This document shows, piece after piece, positions 1 through 7,189 of a stretch of DNA of 64,000 nucleotides. Position numbers and translations under genes: made by a program. The notes beneath the pieces are model-generated. The model saw nothing but the letters and a program-made list of their open reading frames with translations. It had not been told where the DNA came from and made no database searches. Position 1 is the first letter of the stretch. Each line of letters begins with the position of its first letter. Origin of the DNA: Rikenellaceae bacterium. Its GTDB lineage: Bacteria; Bacteroidota; Bacteroidia; Bacteroidales; Rikenellaceae. The DNA lies in contig CABJAJ010000002.1 in the NCBI GenBank assembly GCA_902363575.1, positions 310,001-374,000 of the forward strand, given 5' to 3'.

Positions 1-2
1 AC

Positions 3-1013
3 CGTCTGCTGCCCGACAACCCGACCCCGGCTGTCAAGGCGGCCATGTGGCTCATGTTCGTCTATCTGCTGACGCTCCTGCCGCGCCTGGCCTACTACCT
101 GGTCAGCCTGCTGGGACGCCGCCCAGCCGTAAGACTGGTCGCAATGGCGGCAGCACTGGGATGCGTCGCGCTGCTCGTCTGGGGCGCAGTCCGTGGCAGG
201 CGGGCCATTGTGGTCAATCGCGTGACCATCGCTTCCGACCGCCTGCCGGAAGCGTTCCGGGGCCTGCGCATCGTGCAGTTTTCGGATACGCATATCGGGT
301 CGATGGTCAATTCCCGGCGGGAACTGCGGGCACTGGTCGATACGATCAACGGCCTGCGTCCCGATCTGGTGGTGTTCAGCGGCGACCTGGTCAATATCCG
401 CTACACCGAGCTCGACCAGCCGGCCCGTGAGATTCTGGGGGCTATCCGCGCTCCGTTCGGGGTCGTCTCGACCCTCGGCAACCACGACGTGGGAATATAC
501 GTCAAGGATACGGTGGCGCTTCCGCCGGAGGTCAATACCGCGCGACTGATCGGACTGCAGCGGGAAATGGGGTGGAATATGCTGCTGGACTCGACCGTTT
601 ACCTGCATAGGGGAGGGGATTCGATCTCCCTGTCCGGAGTTTCGTTCGACCGCTCGATGTACCGGTTCCGCCATACGGCCGACGTTGCTATACCCGGCCT
701 GGAGCCGGTGTATGCAGGGGTGCCGGCCGAGCTGTTCAACGTGACGGTTTCGCATCTTCCGCAATTGCGGCACAATATCGCCGATCTGGGCTACGGCGAC
801 CTGATCCTGGCCGGGCATGTGCACAGCATGCAGATTAAAATGCGCATCGGGAAACGTCGGTTCTCCCCTGCACAATGGTTTTACGACGAATGGAGCGGCC
901 TGTACGACAACGACGGACACCGGCTCTATATCAACGACGGCATCGGCTACGTCGGTTTTCCGATGCGGCTGGGTGCCTATCCCGAAGTAACCCTTTTTGT
1001 GCTGGAACGATGA
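3..1013 (+). CDS. Metallophosphoesterase, membrane-anchored, 5' end outside window
   Basis: This is a calcineurin-like phosphoesterase whose reading frame is open to the left edge, so the N-terminus is missing. A hydrophobic segment (MWLMFVYLLTLLPRLAYYL, from base 45) precedes the catalytic domain, which suggests a membrane-anchored enzyme. The dimetal motifs are visible in order: FSDTHIGS, DLVVFSGDLVN, STLGNHD, and near the end LAGHVHSMQ. Family members hydrolyse phosphoesters with two bound metal ions; some act on lipid-linked substrates, but nothing here fixes the substrate. Its stop overlaps the next start (ATGA at 1010-1013), indicating translational coupling with the RibD-like gene. Confidence 0.85.
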   Translation, partial: RLLPDNPTPAVKAAMWLMFVYLLTLLPRLAYYLVSLLGRRPAVRLVAMAAALGCVALLVWGAVRGRRAIVVNRVTIASDRLPEAFRGLRIVQFSDTHIGSMVNSRRELRALVDTINGLRPDLVVFSGDLVNIRYTELDQPAREILGAIRAPFGVVSTLGNHDVGIYVKDTVALPPEVNTARLIGLQREMGWNMLLDSTVYLHRGGDSISLSGVSFDRSMYRFRHTADVAIPGLEPVYAGVPAELFNVTVSHLPQLRHNIADLGYGDLILAGHVHSMQIKMRIGKRRFSPAQWFYDEWSGLYDNDGHRLYINDGIGYVGFPMRLGAYPEVTLFVLER

Positions 1014-2101
1014 AAGTCTTTGCCTCGGTCGCCCTCTCTGCAGACGGCTGCCTCGACGACAACTCCCCGGAACGGCTCGTGCTCTCAACTCCCGGCGACT
1101 GGGCGGAGGTATATCGCCTGCGCGCATCGAGCGACGCCATTCTGGTCGGAGCGGAAACCCTGCGGCGCGACGACCCTTCGCTGTTGGTGAAGGGGGAGGA
1201 GCTGCGCCGGGAACGCATCGCGGCGGGCAAATGCCCCGACCTGGTGAAAGCGACCCTCACGCGAAGCTGCGACCTGCAGCCCGACATGAAATTCTTTACA
1301 CGGGGAGAGGCCCCCAGGATCGTCTTTACCTCCTGCGATCCTCCGATCTGGCTCGAAAGGGCGGCGGAGGTCATCCGTGCGCCGCACGTTTCGGCCGCAT
1401 TCATCGTCACCGAACTGGAGAAGCGGGGGATCGGGCGGCTCTTCGTGGAGGGCGGAGCCGAAACGCTGCATATGTTTTTCCGCGAAGGACTGGTCGATAC
1501 CTTCCGCCTTGCGGTCAATCCCGCCGTGCGGGTGGACGATCCGTCGGCGCCCCGGCTGGAGTGGGCCGAAGCCTGCCGTACGGCGCCCTCCACCACCGAA
1601 CGGATCGACGGCATGGAAGTCACCACCTACCATCTGCGGCCCGACCGCGAACAGGAGGAGAGGCGACAACTGGCCGAGGCGATCGAGCTGAGCCGCAGGT
1701 GTGTTCCCTGCGCGAGCTGCTACCGGGTGGGGGCCGTCGCAGTGACGGCGTCGGGGGAGCGATTCACGGGATATACCCACGAAACCTCGGCCACGCATCA
1801 CGCCGAACAGGAAGCGGTCGCCAAAGCGCTGGCCGCAGGCGCCGACCTGCGGGGCGCAGTCATGTACTCCTCGATGGAGCCCTGCTCCTGCCGCCGCAGC
1901 GAACCCGAAAGCTGCTCCGACCTGCTCGTCAGGCTCGGTTTCGCCCGGGCGGTTTTCGCACTCTACGAGCCCGATTGCTTCGTGCGCTGCCAGGGGGCGC
2001 TCCGGCTGCGGGAGGCAGGAATCGAGGTGCGCGCTTATCCCGACATGGGCGAAGAGGTGCGCCGGATCAACGCGCACATCGGCCGGAACGAACGGGTTTA
2101 A
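1010..2101 (+). CDS. RibD-like reductase-deaminase with inverted domain order
   Basis: This 363-residue protein carries the two folds of riboflavin enzyme RibD in reverse order. Residues 1 to about 215 resemble the RibD_C/dihydrofolate-reductase-like reductase (ILVGAETLRRDDPSL, then FVEGGAETLHMFF). Residues about 216-363 form a zinc-dependent deaminase with H264-A265-E266 and a P291-C292...C302 pair. Canonical RibD has the deaminase first. ATG 1010 is chosen over the longer frame from 875 because it overlaps the preceding stop by four bases and starts directly with the reductase fold. A riboflavin role is possible, but a different pyrimidine or pterin substrate is equally open. No other riboflavin gene is nearby. 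Confidence 0.7.
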   Translation: MKVFASVALSADGCLDDNSPERLVLSTPGDWAEVYRLRASSDAILVGAETLRRDDPSLLVKGEELRRERIAAGKCPDLVKATLTRSCDLQPDMKFFTRGEAPRIVFTSCDPPIWLERAAEVIRAPHVSAAFIVTELEKRGIGRLFVEGGAETLHMFFREGLVDTFRLAVNPAVRVDDPSAPRLEWAEACRTAPSTTERIDGMEVTTYHLRPDREQEERRQLAEAIELSRRCVPCASCYRVGAVAVTASGERFTGYTHETSATHHAEQEAVAKALAAGADLRGAVMYSSMEPCSCRRSEPESCSDLLVRLGFARAVFALYEPDCFVRCQGALRLREAGIEVRAYPDMGEEVRRINAHIGRNERV

Positions 2102-2168
2102 TTCTGTACTTTTTGGGGTAAAATTGTCCTAAAGTGCCGGTAACGGGTGAACATTTCGATTATCGGCC

Positions 2169-2176
2169 TATCTTTG
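2169..2176 (+). promoter_or_regulatory. Promoter -7 box of export operon
   Basis: TATCTTTG matches the Bacteroidota -7 consensus TAnnTTTG exactly and lies 22 bases before the TolC-type gene. No clear TTTG -33 element is seen at the usual distance. Confidence 0.6.
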
Positions 2177-2198
2177 CATATCAAATCCGGTTTACGGT

Positions 2199-3638
2199 AT
2201 GAAAAAAGCTATCATCGCGCTTCTGATCTGGATGGGTACGGCGACTTCGGCAGCCCAGGAGTCCCCGCGGACGCTCTCGCTCGACGAGGCTTTCTCGATC
2301 ACGCTGAGCGGCAATCCGGCCGTACAGGCGGCGCAGTACCAGGAGCTCGCCGCACGGCAGGAGCGCCGTGCGGCAATCGGCCTTCGTATGCCGCAGATCA
2401 ACGTCAGCGGCGCTTACACCTATCTGGGCAAGGACATCGGTTTCGACCTGAACGACCTGAAGGCACCCGCCGGGAATCTGGCGCAGCAAATCTTTCAGAG
2501 CGGCCTAATTCCCGAACAGGCAATCCCGAAGGTGCAGGCGTTGATCGCGCCGCTGCTCGGCGCGGACTGGTTCCTCCCGTTGCAGGACCGCAGCCTGGGT
2601 TTCGTAGGCGGCGAGGTGACCCTCCCCATCTACCTGGGCGGTAAAATCAACGCCGCCAACCGCGCCGCCCGCATCGAGGAGAAATCCGCCGCCGCACAGG
2701 GCCGCCAGACGGTCAATGCCCTGGTATCGGAGCTGGTGGAGCGTTACTACGGGCTCGCTCTTGCGCGTCAGGTCGCCCAGGTGCGGCAGCAGGTGGTCGA
2801 AGGGGTGAGACAGCACCTCGAAGATGCCATCGCACTCGAGCAGAACGGCATGATCGCCCATAGCGAGCGGCTCTATGTGGAGTTCAAGATGGCCGAGGCC
2901 GAACGCGAACTCCAAAACGCCCGGCTGCAGGTCGAAACCATCTCGAGCGCTCTGAGCAATACGCTGGGACGCGACGGGGAGTACCTGCCCGTGACCACCA
3001 TGTTCATCCTCGACCGCATCGAGCCGCTCGACTACTTCCGGGAGTCGGCCCTCGCGCAAAATCCGCAGCTCGAGGAGGTGGCGCTCAAGAAGCAGCTGGC
3101 TCAGGAGGCGGTCAAGCTCCAGCGGGCCAATTTCCTGCCGCAGGTGGCGGCGATGGGCGGCGGAACATTCTACAATTATCAGGTCACCGACGTGCTGCCC
3201 CGCTGGGCGGTGGGCGTCGGGGTGAATCTCCGGATTTTCGACGGTCTGAACCGCGAGTACAAGTATTCGGCTGCCAAACATACGGTTCGCCGCGTGGAAA
3301 TCCTCGAGACCAAAGCCGGGCACGATGTGGCGGTGCTGGTGGAGAAGCTCTACAACCAGATGCTCAACTATGGCAACCAGATCGCCTCGATCGAGGCGTC
3401 GATCCGTTTCGCCGAGGCCTACCTGCAAAGCAAAAACGCCGCCTTCCTCGAAGGCATGAGCTCCTCGTCGGACCTGGTGGACGCCGAACTCAACCTGGCC
3501 AAAGTGCGGGCCGAGCGGATGCAGGCGGCCTACAATTACGATCTGCTGCTGGCGCGGCTGCTCGAAGCCGCCGGCATGAGCGACGAATACCCGCTCTACC
3601 TGCGCCGGAGCGATGCCCGGCCCATAACATTTGAATAG
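2199..3638 (+). CDS. TolC family outer-membrane efflux protein
   Basis: This is the outer-membrane channel of a tripartite exporter, 479 residues long. It begins with a cleavable signal peptide (MKKAIIALLIWMGTATSAAQ) followed by SLDEAFSITLSGNPAVQAA, the typical first helix of the TolC repeat. Long alpha-helical stretches and two related halves fit the family, which trimerises into a barrel plus periplasmic tunnel. It is the first gene of a four-gene operon, followed after 13 bases by the adaptor and then two ABC-2 permeases. The substrate is unknown; drugs or toxic metabolites are usual for such sets. Confidence 0.9.
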   Translation: MKKAIIALLIWMGTATSAAQESPRTLSLDEAFSITLSGNPAVQAAQYQELAARQERRAAIGLRMPQINVSGAYTYLGKDIGFDLNDLKAPAGNLAQQIFQSGLIPEQAIPKVQALIAPLLGADWFLPLQDRSLGFVGGEVTLPIYLGGKINAANRAARIEEKSAAAQGRQTVNALVSELVERYYGLALARQVAQVRQQVVEGVRQHLEDAIALEQNGMIAHSERLYVEFKMAEAERELQNARLQVETISSALSNTLGRDGEYLPVTTMFILDRIEPLDYFRESALAQNPQLEEVALKKQLAQEAVKLQRANFLPQVAAMGGGTFYNYQVTDVLPRWAVGVGVNLRIFDGLNREYKYSAAKHTVRRVEILETKAGHDVAVLVEKLYNQMLNYGNQIASIEASIRFAEAYLQSKNAAFLEGMSSSSDLVDAELNLAKVRAERMQAAYNYDLLLARLLEAAGMSDEYPLYLRRSDARPITFE

Positions 3639-3651
3639 ACCACTTACGACC

Positions 3652-4638
3652 ATGAAAAAAGGCAATATCATCGGAATCGTCGTCGCCGCGGTGCTTATCG
3701 TGGTGGCCGTCATCCTCGTCAGCCGGTATATCCGGCGTTCGACCCCCACCATTCTGCAGGGCACGGTCGAATGTACGACCTACAAAGCCTCCTCCAAAAT
3801 CGCCGGGCGTATCGACGATATGAAGGTGGAGGAGGGGCAACACGTAGAAAAGGGCGAGCTGCTCTACACGCTCTCCACTCCGGAGCTGGATGCCAAACTC
3901 ATGCAGGCCGAGGCTGCCCGCAGCGCGGCGCAGGCCCTCGACCAGAAGGCCCTCACGGGCGCCCGCTCCCAGCAGAAAGAGGCGGCCCTGAACCTGTGGC
4001 AGAAGGCGCAGGCCGGACGCGAACTCGCACAGAAAACCTACGACCGGGTCAAGCGCCTGTACGACCAGGGCGTCGTGCCGGCGCAGAAGCTCGACGAAGC
4101 CGAAGCCAACCTCCAGGCCATGACCGCCACGGAGAAAGCGGCCAAAGCCCAGTACGACCTGGTGGACGACGGATCGAGCAAGGAGGACAAGGCGGCGGCC
4201 GCCGCACAGGTTTTGAGAGCGCAGGGCGCCGTCACGGAGGTCGAATCCTACCTGAGCGACGCCATGGTCTATTCGCCCGTCACGGGTGAAATATCGACCG
4301 TCATTGCCGAACAGGGCGAGTTGGTCGGCACCGGCTATCCGGTGGTGGCGATCCTCGATTTGCAGGATATGTGGGTAACTTTCAACATCAAGGAGACCCT
4401 GCTCCCGCAAATCCACATGGGAACCCGCATGATCGGCTACGTACCGGCGCTCGACAAGGAGGTGGAATTCACGGTGACCTACATCGCTCCGCAGGCAGAC
4501 TTCGCTACCTGGGCTGCCACGCGCACGCAGGGCGGTTTCGACATCCGCACCTTCACGGTCAAGGCCAAGCCCGTCACCTGCGTCGAATACATGCGTCCCG
4601 GCATGAGCGTGCTGGTGGACTGGAGCCGAATCGAATAA
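3652..4638 (+). CDS. HlyD/EmrA family periplasmic adaptor
   Basis: This 328-residue membrane-fusion protein bridges the inner-membrane permeases and the TolC channel. It has one N-terminal membrane anchor (IIGIVVAAVLIVVAVILV), then a biotinyl-lipoyl half (GRIDDMKVEEGQHVEKGELL), a coiled-coil hairpin around residues 75-190, and the second lipoyl half (SPVTGEISTVIAEQGELV). ATG 3652 is preferred to the TTG at 3631, which would add a non-hydrophobic tail and overlap the TolC gene. It sits between the TolC gene and two permeases in the same direction. Confidence 0.88.
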   Translation: MKKGNIIGIVVAAVLIVVAVILVSRYIRRSTPTILQGTVECTTYKASSKIAGRIDDMKVEEGQHVEKGELLYTLSTPELDAKLMQAEAARSAAQALDQKALTGARSQQKEAALNLWQKAQAGRELAQKTYDRVKRLYDQGVVPAQKLDEAEANLQAMTATEKAAKAQYDLVDDGSSKEDKAAAAAQVLRAQGAVTEVESYLSDAMVYSPVTGEISTVIAEQGELVGTGYPVVAILDLQDMWVTFNIKETLLPQIHMGTRMIGYVPALDKEVEFTVTYIAPQADFATWAATRTQGGFDIRTFTVKAKPVTCVEYMRPGMSVLVDWSRIE

Positions 4639-4653
4639 GCCGGCCGGAAAGCA

Positions 4654-5832
4654 ATGCCCGGATTCTTCCATAATACGTGGGCCTCCCTTTGCCGCGAAAT
4701 GACGCGCATCCGCCGCCAGCCGATGTACTTCACGCTGATGGTGGTGCTGCCGATCGTCTCGTTCCTCTTCTTCGCGGCACTGTTCGAGCACGGGGTCGCC
4801 CGCGACATTCCCGTCGCCATCCTCGACGAGGACCGCACACCGCTCTCGCGCACGGTCGCCCGCATGATCGAGGAGACCCCGACGGCATTGGTGGCCTATG
4901 ACGTGCAGGACATCGACGAGGGCGAACGGCTCATGCGCCAGGGCAAGGTGATGGCCATCGTGCAGATTCCGGCTTTCTTCGAGAAAAATATCCTGAGCAA
5001 CAGCCAGACCCACATCGAAGCCTACATTACCGGCACCAACATCACGGTAAACGGACTGCTCGCGAAAGATATTCAGACGGCCGTAACCTCCTTTTCGGCA
5101 GGCATCCAAATCCAACTGCTCACCAAGCAGGGATTAACCCAGCGGCAGGCCATGGCGCAGCTCATGCCCGTCCGGTTCGACAAACATGTACTGTTCAATC
5201 CCTACATCAATTACGGCTACTACCTCTCGCCGAGCTTCATGCCGATGATGCTGCTGATCTTCACCATCATGGTTTCGATCTTCGCCGTCGGCACCGAACT
5301 CAAGCACGCCACGGCGAGCGAATGGCTCGACACGGCCGGCGGTTCGATCTTCGCCGCACTGGTGGGCAAGATGCTTCCCATCACGGTCATCATGTTCCTC
5401 ACCTCGCAGGTGATGTTCCTGATTATTTTCAGGACCGTCGGCGTGCCGCTGAACGGCAGCCTCACGGTGCTCACGCTTGCAAGCCTGCTCTTCATCCTGA
5501 GCTACCAGGCCATCGGTACGTTCATCGTCACGCTGCTGAGCAACCTGCGGCTCTCGCTTTCGATCGGGGGCGGTTATTCGGTGCTGGCATTCACCTTCTC
5601 GGGCCTCACGTTCCCGATCATGGCCATGAGTCTGCCGATGCAATGGCTGAGCCGCATCTTCCCGTTCACCTACTACACCGACATCTTCATCGATCAGGCG
5701 CTCAGGGGTGCGCCTCCGGTCTATTCGATGTACGACGTCGGAGCCATCGCGCTGTTCATCCTGCTGCCGCTGCTCTGCTTGCCGCGGCTGCGCAAACTTT
5801 GTACGGATCCGAAATATTGGGGCAGACTGTGA
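4654..5832 (+). CDS. ABC-2 type transporter permease (first of pair)
   Basis: This 392-residue inner-membrane protein matches the ABC-2 membrane family (YhhJ/YbhS-like). It has one N-terminal membrane span, a large periplasmic domain of about 180 residues (RDIPVAILDEDRTPLSRTV), and five or six C-terminal spans starting around FMPMMLLIFTIMVSIF. The motif NPYINYGYYLSPSFMPMM is characteristic. It probably pairs with the next gene as a heterodimer. No ATP-binding subunit is encoded in the operon as seen. Its stop overlaps the next start (GTGA). Confidence 0.85.
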   Translation: MPGFFHNTWASLCREMTRIRRQPMYFTLMVVLPIVSFLFFAALFEHGVARDIPVAILDEDRTPLSRTVARMIEETPTALVAYDVQDIDEGERLMRQGKVMAIVQIPAFFEKNILSNSQTHIEAYITGTNITVNGLLAKDIQTAVTSFSAGIQIQLLTKQGLTQRQAMAQLMPVRFDKHVLFNPYINYGYYLSPSFMPMMLLIFTIMVSIFAVGTELKHATASEWLDTAGGSIFAALVGKMLPITVIMFLTSQVMFLIIFRTVGVPLNGSLTVLTLASLLFILSYQAIGTFIVTLLSNLRLSLSIGGGYSVLAFTFSGLTFPIMAMSLPMQWLSRIFPFTYYTDIFIDQALRGAPPVYSMYDVGAIALFILLPLLCLPRLRKLCTDPKYWGRL

Positions 5833-7058
5833 GCAATCGACTATCCAGACAGACGGCGTCCTACGGACGGCAGCTTATTTCCGTGATGCGGAACGAGTAC
5901 AGGGCCATTTTCACCGACAAGGGTGTGATCCTGGTGCTGATCCTCGCGCTGTTGATCTATTCGACAATCTACTCGTTCGCCTATGCGCCGCAGGTGCTCC
6001 GCAACGTGCCGATCGGCGTGATCGACCAGGACAAGACCCCGGCCAGCCGCAAGCTCGTCGAAACATTCGATTCGGGGCCCAACACCTATGTCGCCTATGA
6101 GGTCGGCAGCATGGAGGAGGCCAAAAACCTTTTCTTCGGGCGGAAGATCTACGGCGTGGTCTATATCCCCGCCAACTACGAAAAACAACTGCTCGGGGGC
6201 CAGCAGGCCGTCGTGGCGATCTATGTGGATGCCAGCTACTTCCTCATGTACCGGCAGGTGTTCCAGGAGTTGGTGACAGGCATCGGCACCACGGGAGCGA
6301 TGGTCGAATTCCAGCGTCTGATCGCCAAAGGCGCCGATATCCCGCAGGCACGGGCCACCTCGCAGCCCGTGATCTACCAGTCGCACAACTTGTTCAACCC
6401 CTATCTGGGCTACGGCTCGTTCGTCATGCCTGCCATCATCATCGTCATCATCCAGCAGACGTTACTCATCGGCATCGGCATGATCGGAGGCACCTGGAGC
6501 GAATTCGGCCTGTACCGCAAGCTTGTGCCGCCGGGACGCCAACGGATGTCCACGTTGCCGATCGTCGCGGGCAAGGCTCTGGTTTATGCCTCCATCTATG
6601 CCGTCACGAGCCTTTACGTGCTCGACCTGCACTACCGGCTGTTCCATTTCCCGATGAACGGCAACGCGCTGACGATTCTCGCCCTGATGATTCCCTACCT
6701 GTTCGCCTGCATCCTGCTCGGCATCGCCATTTCGACCCTTTTCCGTCACCGGGAAAACTCCTTGCTCCTGCTGCTGTGGACGTCGATCCCGGTGTTGATG
6801 CTCAGCGGGGTATCGTTCCCCCGGGAGGCCATTCCCGACTGGCTCTTCGAGCTGGGCAAAATTTTCCCCAGCAGCAGCGGGGTGGATGCTTTCATCCGCA
6901 TACAGAGCATGGGCGCGACCTTCCAGGACGTGCTTCCGCAGATCAGGATGCTGTGGATTCTGGTGATCGTTTACGGCGGCCTCGCCTGCATCGGTATCCA
7001 CCTGCTGCTCCAGGACGAATACCGCAAAAGAAGCCGGATCGGGAAAGACGCAGCCTGA
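5829..7058 (+). CDS. ABC-2 type transporter permease (second of pair)
   Basis: This 409-residue permease is a divergent paralogue of the preceding gene, with the same plan: N-terminal span (VILVLILALLIYSTIYSF), periplasmic domain (VPIGVIDQDKTPASRKLV), NPYLGYGSFVMPAIIIVI, and a C-terminal bundle of spans. GTG 5829 is chosen because it overlaps the upstream stop by four bases; ATG 5886 is a shorter alternative. It is the last gene of the export operon, ending 82 bases before a strong terminator. A run of eight G follows the stop at 7064-7071, outside any gene. Confidence 0.83.
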   Translation: MSNRLSRQTASYGRQLISVMRNEYRAIFTDKGVILVLILALLIYSTIYSFAYAPQVLRNVPIGVIDQDKTPASRKLVETFDSGPNTYVAYEVGSMEEAKNLFFGRKIYGVVYIPANYEKQLLGGQQAVVAIYVDASYFLMYRQVFQELVTGIGTTGAMVEFQRLIAKGADIPQARATSQPVIYQSHNLFNPYLGYGSFVMPAIIIVIIQQTLLIGIGMIGGTWSEFGLYRKLVPPGRQRMSTLPIVAGKALVYASIYAVTSLYVLDLHYRLFHFPMNGNALTILALMIPYLFACILLGIAISTLFRHRENSLLLLLWTSIPVLMLSGVSFPREAIPDWLFELGKIFPSSSGVDAFIRIQSMGATFQDVLPQIRMLWILVIVYGGLACIGIHLLLQDEYRKRSRIGKDAA

Positions 7059-7140
7059 GCAGAGGGGGGGGAGACCCGCTGCGGTCAGATTACAACTACA
7101 CAATTACCGGAGCGGGATCGTTTGCTCCGTTCCGAAACGC

Positions 7141-7175
7141 AAATCTGCCGACCGGGTAATCCGGTCGGCAGATTT
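7141..7175. terminator. Bidirectional terminator between convergent genes
   Basis: A perfect 15-base-pair hairpin (AAATCTGCCGACCGG, loop GTAAT, exact complement) lies between the converging export operon and the minus-strand outer-membrane gene, flanked by A/T on both sides. Confidence 0.85.
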
Positions 7176-7189
7176 CATTCATTCATGCC

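Noticed and set aside
7064..7071. G8 tract after the export operon
   Set aside because: It follows the stop codon and lies before the terminator, so it cannot shift a reading frame.
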